Notes: generated by a model from the letters alone, not told the origin. DNA of 64,000 nt from an uncultured Eubacteriales bacterium (GCA_900542935.1 UQPN01000009.1:1-64000), one strand, 5' to 3'. Counted from the stretch's first letter, positions 7,622 through 15,185 are shown. Numbers and translations: made by a program.

Positions 7622-8305
7622 ATGAGTAAACCCTGCGTGATTTGCGGCAAAAACGGCTTTTTGTATTATCCGTTTTGCAAAGAACATCTCGAAATGAAAC
7701 AAAACGGCGAAATCGTAAAATGCGAAAATTGCGGAAAATGGCATTTAGCCGATCGGAAATGCGATTGTAAAAAGCCCGCAAATACTTTTGTTCCGCCCGA
7801 AGTCGAAGAAGAAGCGGAAAACGATTCCGATCTGACTTGCATTATCTGCGGCGAGCCGTCCGACGGAAAGCACTTCTGCAAAACGTGCTATTATAAGTAT
7901 AAAGATCGTTCGGTGGATATACGGATAACGCATTGCAGAGAAACGCAGATTCTCGACGAATACGGAAATTGCACGATCGTTGCGCCCGACGGCAGAAAGG
8001 TACGTTCCCGCGCGGAATATATGATCCTTTCGTGGCTTTGGGAAAAACGCGTGCGCACCGTTTACGAGCAAAGAATTTACTACGAGGACGAAACTACGCA
8101 CGAACAAAAGGAACTGAAACCCGATTTTTATCTGCCCGATTATAATCTGTATATCGAATACAACGAATTGAAAAGCAAACAATACTTAAAAAGCAAGGAA
8201 TACGTTATGAATATTTATAAATCGAAAGGAAAAAAAGTGATCATTATGACCGACGAAGATCTGAACGACATAGGCAAATGCTTATGTCCTCTGTTAGGGC
8301 TGTAA
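7622..8305 (+). CDS. Zinc-ribbon protein with PD-(D/E)XK nuclease-like domain
   Basis: The protein has 227 residues with a strong GGAGGAAG ribosome binding site. The N-terminal part holds three cysteine clusters typical of zinc ribbons: CVIC...C, CENC...CDC and CIIC...CKTC (within about residues 5-88). The C-terminal part has RSRAEYMI (about 128-135), KPDFYLPDY (about 166-174) and YIEYNELK (about 179-186), then a KGKKVIIMTDEDL strand. The spaced E, PD and E-containing strand follow the PD-(D/E)XK nuclease pattern of DUF559/Vsr-like enzymes, though the final lysine position is not certain. It lies between the phage Rep and the transposase and is led by a promoter and terminator-like leader. 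A role in DNA processing or in attacking rival DNA is possible but unproven. Confidence 0.6.
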   Translation: MSKPCVICGKNGFLYYPFCKEHLEMKQNGEIVKCENCGKWHLADRKCDCKKPANTFVPPEVEEEAENDSDLTCIICGEPSDGKHFCKTCYYKYKDRSVDIRITHCRETQILDEYGNCTIVAPDGRKVRSRAEYMILSWLWEKRVRTVYEQRIYYEDETTHEQKELKPDFYLPDYNLYIEYNELKSKQYLKSKEYVMNIYKSKGKKVIIMTDEDLNDIGKCLCPLLGL

Positions 8306-8333
8306 GCCGAAGTTATTCGGAATGAAATGTTTT

Positions 8334-8362
8334 AAGCGCGGTCGGGTTCTGACTGCGCTTTT
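8334..8362 (+). terminator. Intrinsic terminator between nuclease-like gene and transposase
   Basis: AAGCGCGGTC pairs with GACTGCGCTT (one G-T pair) and is followed by TTATTT. Confidence 0.6.
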
Positions 8363-8395
8363 ATTTCGCGATTTTTACAAGCGAGGATTTAAATT

Positions 8396-9445
8396 ATGAA
8401 ATTGAAAGGCTCGAAAGATATGACTTTAACGCGGCGGCGGGAATTGGAAACGCTTCTGAAAGCGGGACTGCATAAAAAGGCGATTGCGAAACAACTCGGC
8501 GTTTGCCTTGCCACCGTCTATAACGAATTGCAACGCGGAAAATGCACGCAAAAAGTACGCACTTCCACCGATTGTTACGGCGATCGGCATTATAAAACCG
8601 TTACGATTTACAGCGCGGATAAAGCGAATGATTTGTATCTTATGAATCAGACAACACACGGCGCGCCACTGAAAATCGGCAACGATTTCGAATTTGTAAA
8701 ATATATCGAAGATCGGGTGGTAAACGGAAAAATTTCCCCGTGCGCCGCACTCGGCGAAAGCAAACGCCGCGGGGTGTTTCGTACTTCTATCAGCAAAAGC
8801 ACGCTCTATCGCTATATTCATTCTCAAACGATTTTTACGAAACTCAAAATGGAACACGTAAAAATCCGAAAAAAACATTACGCGAAAACTACCGTAAAAC
8901 GTGCGCCGCGCGGTACGAGTATCGAAAAACGCCCCGAAGAAATTTTAAAGCGCGCCGAATTCGGGCATTGGGAAATGGACTGCGTAGTCGGCAAGAAATT
9001 TTCCCGACATACTTTGCTTACGTTTACCGAACGAATGACAAGATACGAGATTATTATTAAAATGCCGAATCGGAAACAAGAAACGGTCGTGAAAAGTCTG
9101 AATCGGTTGGAACGGCGATTCGGAAATAAATTCCGCAAAGTATTTAAAACGATTACCGTGGATAACGGCTCGGAATTTTCCGATTTTGTCGGACTTGAAA
9201 AGTCTATTTACAAAGGACGAAGAACGAGCGTTTATTATTGCCACCCGTACACTTCGTGCGAACGCGGCAGTAACGAACGACTGAATCGGGAAATTCGGCG
9301 AATATTTCCTAAGGGTACGGACTTTACGAAAGTTTCGGAAGAACGCGTGAAAGCGTGCGAAGATTGGGTAAATGCGTATCCGAGGGAACTTTTTGGGTAT
9401 GCCACAAGCGCGGAAAAGTTCGCCGAACAGTTGAAAGCGATTTAA
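8396..9445 (+). CDS. IS30-family DDE transposase
   Basis: The protein has 349 residues with GAGGA before the ATG. An N-terminal helix-turn-helix (LTRRRELETLLKAGLHKKAI onward, then LGVCLATVYNEL) is followed by the catalytic core. The acidic triad is visible in WEMDCV (D195), TVDNGSEF (D256) and ERGSNERLNREIRR (E294); the last segment, continuing into FPKGTDF, is diagnostic of IS30. IS30 enzymes insert DNA by cut-and-paste or circle formation. No matching terminal inverted repeat is visible immediately upstream of the gene. A possible right end with GTTGCATTATGT lies at about 9474-9485. The enzyme may therefore move the whole prophage rather than a separate insertion sequence. Confidence 0.88.
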   Translation: MKLKGSKDMTLTRRRELETLLKAGLHKKAIAKQLGVCLATVYNELQRGKCTQKVRTSTDCYGDRHYKTVTIYSADKANDLYLMNQTTHGAPLKIGNDFEFVKYIEDRVVNGKISPCAALGESKRRGVFRTSISKSTLYRYIHSQTIFTKLKMEHVKIRKKHYAKTTVKRAPRGTSIEKRPEEILKRAEFGHWEMDCVVGKKFSRHTLLTFTERMTRYEIIIKMPNRKQETVVKSLNRLERRFGNKFRKVFKTITVDNGSEFSDFVGLEKSIYKGRRTSVYYCHPYTSCERGSNERLNREIRRIFPKGTDFTKVSEERVKACEDWVNAYPRELFGYATSAEKFAEQLKAI

Positions 9446-9841
9446 TTTTTTTTGAAAGTGTATTTTCAAAAAAGTTGCATTATGTAAAAAAAGTGCTTGA
9501 TAAAAGCAGAAAACCGCCGAAAGACGGTTATTTTGCCGTATAACGATTTTGAAACAAAACAAGCCGACGGCGAACGAAACGCAGAAAAAGCGGTTTTTTA
9601 CAAGAAAAATCTTCGTTGAGATTTTTCTCTCTGCGAAGATTTTATCACTTTTGAAAAATTTTTTTATTTTTTTTCAAAAAATTCTATATTACCGCTTGAC
9701 TTTACGAAACATTTCGAAAAACGCGGAAAACGGAACACTTCATTACGCTTCCGTAATAAAATGATAATAGAAGATAACACCGCAGGCGCGAAAAATTTTT
9801 ACCTACATACTCCTGCGGTAGTAAGCACAGGAGGTCTTTTT
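9446..9841. other. Gene-free A+T-rich gap at the right border of the prophage
   Basis: This stretch holds no convincing gene. It contains an AACCG/CGGTT hairpin near 9515-9536, AAAATCTTCG/CGAAGATTTT near 9604-9642, a long poly-A/poly-T inverted repeat near 9652-9684, and CCGCAGG/CCTGCGG (9780-9786 with 9812-9818) just before the next gene. The change from element to host must lie here. A palindromic or A+T-rich site of this kind would suit an IS30-type target, but this cannot be proven. Confidence 0.5.
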
Positions 9842-10048
9842 ATGAATTGCTGCACTCAAGGCAACAACGCCACTCTCTGGATTTTAATCGCTTTGTTCGT
9901 ACTCGGCTCGAAAGACGGGTTCTTGAACGGCGGCACGCTCTGCGGCTGCACTCTGCCCGTTATCGCGGCGCTTTTGTACTGTCTGTATAAAAACGGTACG
10001 CTGAGCGAATGGCTCACGCCGCGCAACAACTGCTGCTGCGACAACTGA
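9842..10048 (+). CDS. Small cysteine-rich membrane protein, 68 aa
   Basis: The start is fixed at ATG 9842 by AGGAGGT six bases upstream; an earlier in-frame ATG at 9761 has no ribosome binding site. The peptide begins MNCCTQGNN, has two hydrophobic stretches (about 12-22 and 38-49) separated by a Gly-rich turn with CGC, and ends in NNCCCDN. Clustered cysteines at both ends suggest metal binding or disulfides. It resembles small spore- or envelope-associated peptides of Clostridia in style only; no family is assigned. Confidence 0.6.
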   Translation: MNCCTQGNNATLWILIALFVLGSKDGFLNGGTLCGCTLPVIAALLYCLYKNGTLSEWLTPRNNCCCDN

Positions 10049-10087
10049 GTCGGCGCCCGGACGGAATCGCCGGAAAACGCATGTTAA

Positions 10088-10112
10088 GGGGCGGGAGAAA
10101 TTCTCCCGCCCC
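10088..10112. terminator. Strong hairpin between convergent genes
   Basis: GGGGCGGGAGA pairs perfectly with TCTCCCGCCCC around a three-base loop, between the plus-strand gene ending at 10048 and the minus-strand gene ending at 10137. It is a probable bidirectional terminator, although the T-run is poor. Confidence 0.55.
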
Positions 10113-10136
10113 GAATCTTTGGTTTTGTGATTTTTC

Positions 10137-10670
10137 TTACTTTTTTTCCGAAAGGAAGTAATATTGCAGCGCGATCAACGTTTTCGCGTCGCTGATTTTG
10201 CCGTCGGCTATCATTTGTTTTACTTCCGCTTCGTCAAGCCAGAACGCCTGCAGAAATTCGTCGGCGTCCGGCGAAGCTTCCCCCACCGAAAGCGGATAGG
10301 CGCGGTACACGTAAATGATTTCGTTCGTGTAGCCCGGAGAGGGATACACTTCGGCGATTTTTTCGAATTTTTCCGCCTCCGTCCCCGTTTCTTCTTTCAA
10401 TTCGCGTTTTGCCGCAGAAAGCGGTTCTTCGCCCGCTTCAAGCTTGCCCGCGGGAATTTCCGTCATCTCCTTCCCGTAAGCGTAACGGTATTGTTTTACG
10501 AACGCGATTTTACCGTTTTTCACGCACAACACCGCCGCGCCGCCGCGGTGTTCCACGATTTCGCGCTTGCACGGCTTGCCGCCGGGAAGCAGCGCGTCAT
10601 CGCAACGGACGTTTATGATTGCGCCGCGATATACATAATTTTTCGCCACCGTTTTTTCCGTAGTATCCAT
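10137..10670 (-). CDS. ADP-ribose pyrophosphatase-like NUDIX hydrolase
   Basis: The protein has 177 residues from the ATG at 10670, preceded by AAGGAAGG; a longer frame to 10736 lacks such a site. The NUDIX box is complete: G(x5)E(x7)REL.EE.G in GKLEAGEEPLSAAKRELKEE and following residues (about 75-97), preceded by EIPAG as in ADP-ribose pyrophosphatases (NudF type). KQYRYAYGKEMTEIPAG is the usual lead-in of that subfamily. The enzyme would cleave ADP-ribose to AMP and ribose 5-phosphate in the cytoplasm. It is a single gene, convergent with the small cysteine-rich gene. Confidence 0.85.
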   Translation of the reverse strand: MDTTEKTVAKNYVYRGAIINVRCDDALLPGGKPCKREIVEHRGGAAVLCVKNGKIAFVKQYRYAYGKEMTEIPAGKLEAGEEPLSAAKRELKEETGTEAEKFEKIAEVYPSPGYTNEIIYVYRAYPLSVGEASPDADEFLQAFWLDEAEVKQMIADGKISDAKTLIALQYYFLSEKK

Positions 10671-10843
10671 CCTGCCGCCTTCCTTTTTTAAACCGGATTC
10701 CGCAATTATTATACACCCGCGCACGGGAAATTGCAAAATGATTTTCGCCCGCGCCGCGTTGAAAAAATGAACAGTTTTTTACCGCCGGAACTATCATTAT
10801 AGCACAAAAACGAGATTTGCGGCATATTTTATTTGAAAAAGTC

Positions 10844-10872
10844 TTGCTTTCGCATGAAAAATTATGTATAAT
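10844..10872 (+). promoter_or_regulatory. Promoter of the HPr-like gene
   Basis: TTGCTT, 17-base spacer, TATAAT (10867-10872), about 36 bases before the ATG. Confidence 0.7.
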
Positions 10873-10908
10873 AATAACAATAAAAATTATAGGGAGGAAT
10901 TTCTTATT

Positions 10909-11136
10909 ATGAAATCTCTTAAAATTTCTTTGGAAATGGCTCAGAAAGTAAAAGAATTCGTTGCTCTTACGCAGGATTGCCCTTACGAGGTGCTTTTAAA
11001 GAGCGGTAAATACGTGGTTGACGCGAAATCGATTCTCGGAATCTTCTCGCTGGATCTTTCCCAGCCGCTTACCGTGGAAGTTTATTCCGACGACTGCGAC
11101 GACTTTTTGAAGAAGCTTGCCGCGTTTGCCGCGTAA
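10909..11136 (+). CDS. HPr-like protein lacking the phosphorylatable histidine
   Basis: The protein has 75 residues from ATG 10909, with AGGGAGGAA upstream; the longer in-frame start at 10864 is unsupported. The VDAKSILGIFSLDL stretch (about 38-51) and the final VEVYSDDCDDFLKKLAAF match the second half of HPr phosphocarriers (the 'vnaKSilgllsL' block and the last helix). In HPr, residues near 12-18 read GLHARPA with the active His15. Here that region reads KVKEFVALTQDC and no histidine exists in the whole protein. It therefore cannot act as a normal PTS phosphocarrier. Clostridia carry such HPr-fold paralogues of unknown role. Confidence 0.7.
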   Translation: MKSLKISLEMAQKVKEFVALTQDCPYEVLLKSGKYVVDAKSILGIFSLDLSQPLTVEVYSDDCDDFLKKLAAFAA

Positions 11137-11317
11137 AGCAAAACAAACGAAAACTTTGCCGCGACGGACGGTGATTGCGCATACCGCCGCGTAAAGCAGA
11201 ATACGGCGAAAATTCGCCCTTGTCCGGCTGTTTTTAAAACAGACGAACGTGGGCGGTTTTGCGTTTGCCCTTGCAGGGGCGCAGATTTCATTGCACAAAA
11301 GGAGCGATTCGGAGAAC

Positions 11318-11842
11318 ATGCAGATTCAAGGCGAAACTTCGGTGAACAAATTGATTCTGCTTTTCGTCTTTGACAAGATGGAAAGCGCTCTTTCCGAGCG
11401 CACGATTGTAGAAATGTGCACCACCGGCAACGGCTGGCTGAACTACATGGATTGCATGGAGCTGATTCCGAAGCTTCTGGACGACGGATTCATCTGCCGC
11501 ACTTCTTCCGACGAAGAGCCGTTATATTCGATTACGGCGGACGGGCGGGAAAGCCTGAACAACTTTTATATCAATATTCCGAAAAGCGTGCGCGAAGAAA
11601 TTTCGGCGTTCGTGAAAAACAACAGCGGAAAGCTGCGCAACAGGCAGGAATGCAAGGCGGATTATTACCTGAACAAGGACGGCACCTACACCGTGTTTTT
11701 AAAAATTCTGGCGCCCGTGCAGCCGATGCTGGAACTGAAATTCGTGGTGCCGGACAAGAAAACGGCGCAGAACATTTATAAAAGCTGGGAACTGAAAGCT
11801 TCGGAACTGTATTCCGCGATTTACGATACGCTGGTGGATTAA
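11318..11842 (+). CDS. DUF4364 family protein
   Basis: The protein has 174 residues from ATG 11318, with AAGGAG and CGGAG upstream; the open frame extends further up but without a site. The pattern NKLILLFVFDKMESALSERT followed by NYMDCMELIPKLLDDGFI is the winged-helix-like N-terminal half of DUF4364, a family nearly confined to Clostridia. The C-terminal half contains KADYYLNKDGTYTVFLKI, the family's beta-rich domain. It is probably a DNA-binding or regulatory protein; the precise role is unknown. It stands alone between the HPr-like gene and the TSCPD gene. Confidence 0.75.
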   Translation: MQIQGETSVNKLILLFVFDKMESALSERTIVEMCTTGNGWLNYMDCMELIPKLLDDGFICRTSSDEEPLYSITADGRESLNNFYINIPKSVREEISAFVKNNSGKLRNRQECKADYYLNKDGTYTVFLKILAPVQPMLELKFVVPDKKTAQNIYKSWELKASELYSAIYDTLVD

Positions 11843-11903
11843 CGCCCCCTTTTCGCGACATCGTTAAACGTTGGAAAAAACACAACATATCGAGGTGATA
11901 ACA

Positions 11904-12188
11904 ATGTACACATATTCTACGAAAGGAACCTGTTCAAGACAGATTCTGTTTGACGTAACGCCGGATAATACGCTGCACAACGTGCGCTTTATCGGCGGCT
12001 GCGGCGGTAATCTGCAGGGCATCGCGCGGCTTGTGGAAGGCAAGAACATCGACGAGGTGGAAAAGCTGCTTGCGGGAATCCGTTGCAGAAACAATACTTC
12101 CTGCCCGGACCAGCTTTCCAAGGCGATTGCGGAGTACAAGGAATCGAAACGGGAACAAAAGAGCGAAATGGAAAAAAGCGCGCTGTAA
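11904..12188 (+). CDS. TSCPD-domain protein (TIGR03905-like)
   Basis: The protein has 94 residues, with GAGGTGAT four bases before the ATG. It reads YSTKGTCSRQILFDV, FIGGCGGNLQGI and finally CRNNTSCPDQLSKAI, the signature Thr-Ser-Cys-Pro-Asp that names the TSCPD domain. The domain occurs at the C-terminus of vitamin B12-dependent ribonucleotide reductases and as free small proteins such as this one. Four cysteines could bind a metal. Function of the free form is not established; a link to nucleotide reduction is possible. Confidence 0.8.
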   Translation: MYTYSTKGTCSRQILFDVTPDNTLHNVRFIGGCGGNLQGIARLVEGKNIDEVEKLLAGIRCRNNTSCPDQLSKAIAEYKESKREQKSEMEKSAL

Positions 12189-12262
12189 AACGCTTTGATT
12201 ATTTTTCCGCTTGCTTACGGGGCGTTGCGCCCTTTTTGAACGGGATAACGAAAAATGATTTG

Positions 12263-12297
12263 AAACGAGGGAACCGCGTTTTGCGGTTCCCTCGTTT
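12263..12297. terminator. Strong bidirectional intrinsic terminator
   Basis: A 15-bp perfect stem, AAACGAGGGAACCGC with GCGGTTCCCTCGTTT, around GTTTT. It serves the TSCPD gene (plus) and the ABC importer operon (minus). Confidence 0.85.
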
Positions 12298-12400
12298 ATT
12301 TATGCCGTTTTAAATGCTTTTTCCATCGGTTTTTCCCGCTCGTTGTTTTGCGCGATTTTGCGCGGAAATCGGCGCGTTACGCGTTTACGGCACGCGCGAT

Positions 12401-13147
12401 TTACAGCACTCGCGAAAGGAAATCTTTCGTACGCGGCATTTTCGGCGCGCCGAAAATCTCCGCGGGAGCGCCCTCTTCCACAATCACGCCGCCGTCCATG
12501 AAAATCACGCGATTGGAAACGTCGCGCGCAAACCCCATTTCGTGCGTAACCACAATCATCGTAAGCCCCGTTTTTGCCAGAGAACGCATTACTTCCAGCA
12601 CTTCGCCCACCATTTCGGGATCGAGCGCGGAAGTCGGCTCGTCGAATAAAATCGCTTCGGGGTTCATGGAAAGCGTACGGGCAATCGCCACGCGTTGTTT
12701 CTGTCCGCCGGAAAGCTGTGCGGGCTTCGCGTTCACATATGCTCCCATGCCCACTTTTTCAAGGTATTCCAGAGCGATTTTCGTAGCTTCCGCCTTGCCG
12801 CGTTTCAATACGACGGTTTGCGGCTTCACGCAGTTCTGCAACGCCGTCATATTATTGAACAGATTAAACGACTGAAACACCATGCCGACTTTTGCGCGGT
12901 ATTCGGTGAGTTTTACGCTTTTATCGCGGATATCGACGCCGTGATACAGAATACTGCCGCCGGTGAGATCTTCCAGCAGATTGATACAGCGCAGCATCGT
13001 GCTTTTGCCGGAACCGGACGGACCGATGACGGAAATCACGTCGCCGCGGTTTACGCCGAAAGAAATATCTTTGAGCACCGCGTGATCGCCGAAAGATTTC
13101 TGCAAATTTTTAATTTCGAATACGGGCGTATTTTCAAACGCTTCCAT
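12401..13147 (-). CDS. Amino acid ABC importer, ATP-binding protein (lysine system by riboswitch)
   Basis: The protein has 248 residues with every ABC motif: Walker [10 protein letters not shown] (near 43-51), Q-loop VFQSFNLF, signature LSGGQKQR, Walker [14 protein letters not shown] and H-loop VTHEMGFA. The family is the polar amino acid type (GlnQ/HisP/ArtP), confirmed by the neighbouring permease and binding-protein genes. It is the last gene of a minus-strand operon led by an L-box lysine riboswitch. The substrate is therefore inferred to be lysine or a related basic amino acid. It lies six bases after the permease stop. Confidence 0.9.
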   Translation of the reverse strand: MEAFENTPVFEIKNLQKSFGDHAVLKDISFGVNRGDVISVIGPSGSGKSTMLRCINLLEDLTGGSILYHGVDIRDKSVKLTEYRAKVGMVFQSFNLFNNMTALQNCVKPQTVVLKRGKAEATKIALEYLEKVGMGAYVNAKPAQLSGGQKQRVAIARTLSMNPEAILFDEPTSALDPEMVGEVLEVMRSLAKTGLTMIVVTHEMGFARDVSNRVIFMDGGVIVEEGAPAEIFGAPKMPRTKDFLSRVL

Positions 13148-13153
13148 GATGCT

Positions 13154-13903
13154 TTACGCCTCCTTGATGTGAATTTCGGCTTCCGGATCCGTCTGCGAAC
13201 CGAACACGGTATAATTTTTGCTGCCTTCCATTTTGCGTTCGACAAGGCGCAGCAGCCGCGTTACGGTGAACGTAAGCACGAAATAAATCGCGGCGCAAAT
13301 CAGGTACGCGGGGATGAACTGAAAATACGTGCCGCCCGCGCTTTTGGACATAAACATCAGCTCCGTTACGGAGATGACCGAAAGCACCGAGCTGTCTTTG
13401 ATGTTCACCACGCACTCGTTGCCGATGGACGGCATAATGTTGCGCATTGCCTGCGGCAGAACGACGTGAAGCATCGTCTGCCCGTGCGTCATGCCGATTG
13501 CGTGAGCGCCTTCGAACTGCCCTTTATCCACGGAAATTATGCCGCCGCGGACGATTTCCGCCATATACGCGCCCGTGTTGATGGAAATGATGATAATCGC
13601 AGAAACCAGCGGCATTTCCATTTTGGAAAGAAAGCCGTAGTAGAAAAGGAGCGCCTGCACCAGCATGGGCGTGCCGCGGAAAAGTTCCACGTACGCGGAA
13701 ACGATTGCGTCGCCCGCTTTTTTCAGCACGCGGAGCCCCTTGTTTTTCGGCGAAGGAATCGTGCGGTATACGCCGATGAAAAGCCCGATGAAAAGCCCGA
13801 TAAGCGTGCCCGCCACCGCCATTGCCATTGTATAGCCCGTCCCTTTGAGAAAGAGCGAACCGTATTCTTTTAATAATCTGATAATCCAGTCAAAAGTCGT
13901 CAT
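13154..13903 (-). CDS. Amino acid ABC importer, permease
   Basis: The protein has 249 residues with about five membrane helices. The HisM/GlnP-type permease loop VELFRGTPMLVQALLFYY and the EAA-type stretch EGAHAIGMTHGQTMLHVVLP are clear. Such permeases form a dimer that contacts the ATP-binding subunit. It is the middle gene of the operon after the binding protein. The start ATG has only a modest GGCGGAT site. Confidence 0.9.
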   Translation of the reverse strand: MTTFDWIIRLLKEYGSLFLKGTGYTMAMAVAGTLIGLFIGLFIGVYRTIPSPKNKGLRVLKKAGDAIVSAYVELFRGTPMLVQALLFYYGFLSKMEMPLVSAIIIISINTGAYMAEIVRGGIISVDKGQFEGAHAIGMTHGQTMLHVVLPQAMRNIMPSIGNECVVNIKDSSVLSVISVTELMFMSKSAGGTYFQFIPAYLICAAIYFVLTFTVTRLLRLVERKMEGSKNYTVFGSQTDPEAEIHIKEA

Positions 13904-13960
13904 TGTTATCCGCCGGGTAAATGTTTTTCAAAAACGCCGCGAAAACGCGGCAAAGCGTCG

Positions 13961-14821
13961 TTATTCGTTGGAAACGGGCTGACGGGCGATTGCGGCGCTC
14001 ATCAGTTCTTCCCGTTCCGCTTTGGTGATTTTCGCCAACGCTTCGTTGACCGTTGCGGTGAGCGAGCTGCCCTTTCTTAACCCTACGGCGATAGACGCGT
14101 CCTCCGGGTTGCAGGTAAAGCCGTTGCCTTCCGCAAATTCGATATACGTAAATTCGGAATACGCCGTAACCGCGGAAATCGCGCCCGGTTTTTCGCAAAC
14201 GTAGCCGTCGATAGAAGAACTTCTCAGCGCGGAAGTCAGCGCGGCGAAATCGGGCAGAGCCGTTTGTTTTTTAACGCCGGCAATCTGATCGATGACGGAA
14301 TAATGGAAAGTATTCAGCTGCCCTGTGATTTTCGCGCCCAAAAAATCGGCGATTTTCGTTGCGGCGGTATACGCGCCGTCTTTGCGGACGACCATTACGA
14401 GGTTGCTGTCGTAATACGTATCGGAAAAATCAATCGACTCTTTCCGTTCCGCCGTGGGGCTCATGCCCGCGATGACGAGATCTATGGTATTCGCATTCAG
14501 CGCAGGAATCAGCCCGTCCCATTCCAGCGGCTGAATCACCAGCGTTACGTTCAGATGCTCCGCGATTTTTTTAGCCACCTGCACGTCGTAACCGTCGGCG
14601 TACATTCCGTCGGAAACGCGGACGGTGTATTCGTTTTCCGTCGTCTGCGCCCAGTTGTACGGCGCGTACGCGCATTCCATGCCCACCACGAGAGTGCCTT
14701 TTCCCTGCACCTTATCCAAATCTTTCGCGCCCGCAGAAGAGCAGGCCGCAAGCGAAAACGCCGAAGCCGCAACGGTGGCGGCGGCAAGAAGAGAAGTTAA
14801 AAGATTTTTCATGTTTTTCAT
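13961..14821 (-). CDS. Amino acid ABC importer, substrate-binding lipoprotein
   Basis: The protein has 286 residues. The signal sequence ends in a lipobox, SLAACSS, so the mature protein is lipid-anchored at Cys 27 outside the membrane. The rest follows SBP family 3, with GTLVVGMECAYAPYNW near the start and DLVIAGMSPTAERKESIDFS, the family signature. It captures the amino acid for the permease. An AGGAG site lies ten bases before the ATG. The lysine riboswitch in the 5' leader sets the presumed ligand as lysine. Confidence 0.9.
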   Translation of the reverse strand: MKNMKNLLTSLLAAATVAASAFSLAACSSAGAKDLDKVQGKGTLVVGMECAYAPYNWAQTTENEYTVRVSDGMYADGYDVQVAKKIAEHLNVTLVIQPLEWDGLIPALNANTIDLVIAGMSPTAERKESIDFSDTYYDSNLVMVVRKDGAYTAATKIADFLGAKITGQLNTFHYSVIDQIAGVKKQTALPDFAALTSALRSSSIDGYVCEKPGAISAVTAYSEFTYIEFAEGNGFTCNPEDASIAVGLRKGSSLTATVNEALAKITKAEREELMSAAIARQPVSNE

Positions 14822-14868
14822 TATGGTTTTTCTCCTGCGAAATTATTTTTTGCTATTTGAAAAATAAA

Positions 14869-14898
14869 AACTCACGATACTATCAAATATCGTGAGTT
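14869..14898 (-). terminator. Riboswitch-controlled terminator of the lysine transporter operon
   Basis: AACTCACGATA and TATCGTGAGTT form a perfect 11-bp stem. On the minus strand it is followed by TTTATTTTT. It lies between the L-box aptamer and the binding-protein gene, so ligand-bound aptamer would be expected to end transcription here. Confidence 0.8.
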
Positions 14899-14929
14899 CC
14901 GCGCTTTTTTGGTTACGGCGAACGCCTAA

Positions 14930-15145
14930 ATATTCAATAGCTCAACCTGAAATTGCCTGCCGCAATTACAGGACAGTCGCAAAAGTGTTTCTCTTGCGCC
15001 CAGACAAGAAATTTTCCGGAATCAAAATTTCTCTCTTCGGCGTCCTCTCCTTTACCGCGTCGGCGTTGTTTTTCGCTGTGATTTCACTTAAAAAAAACAA
15101 TCCGCACCGACGTTTATCATATCGGACGCGCCTCTATTATGATTT
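14930..15145 (-). promoter_or_regulatory. Lysine riboswitch (L-box)
   Basis: Read on the minus strand, the leader contains the conserved L-box blocks in order. These are ATAGAGGCGCG (15137 to 15127), GGAGAGGACGCCGAAG, a stem, CTGGGC, a CGCAAGAG/CTTTTGCG stem, ACTGTC, a further stem, and GAGCTATT (near 14943). The first and last blocks can pair (AATAG with CTATT) to close the junction. A perfect promoter precedes it and an intrinsic terminator follows. Lysine riboswitches turn off lysine synthesis or transport genes when lysine is plentiful. Confidence 0.85.
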
Positions 15146-15156
15146 TTTATGTTTGT

Positions 15157-15185
15157 ATTATAAACCGTTTTTTACGTTCTGTCAA
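15157..15185 (-). promoter_or_regulatory. Promoter of the lysine transporter operon
   Basis: On the minus strand TTGACA (15185-15180), 17-base spacer, TATAAT (15162-15157): a consensus promoter, with the start just before the riboswitch. Confidence 0.9.

Larger units (their letters stand above)
1..9540 (+). mobile_element. Inovirus-like (filamentous phage) prophage, left end outside the window
   Basis: All genes from the left edge to the transposase lie on the plus strand, are tightly packed and are more A+T rich than the host genes to the right. The set is diagnostic in combination. It has a secreted protein with a C-terminal membrane anchor, a 30-residue one-helix protein, a Zot/pI-like ATPase with several membrane helices, an HUH replication initiator and an IS30-type DDE transposase. 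Filamentous phages need a pI-type ATPase for extrusion and an HUH Rep for rolling-circle replication, and many chromosomally integrated inoviruses use a transposase. The right limit is inferred to lie between the end of the transposase (9445) and the host-like gene at 9842; no attachment repeat could be confirmed because the left end is missing. Alternative: a rolling-circle mobilisable element with phage-like genes. Confidence 0.7.

Noticed and set aside
12695..13873. Long plus-strand open frame opposite the ABC transporter genes
   Set aside because: It is antisense to two well-identified genes; its translation is rich in His, Arg and Phe without any motif.
14898..15145. T-box or glycine riboswitch in the transporter leader
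   Set aside because: CGCCGAAG occurs in both glycine and lysine riboswitches. The additional ATAGAGGCGCG, CTGGGC and ACTGTC blocks and the closing stem fit the lysine class; no T-box AGGGTGG sequence is present.
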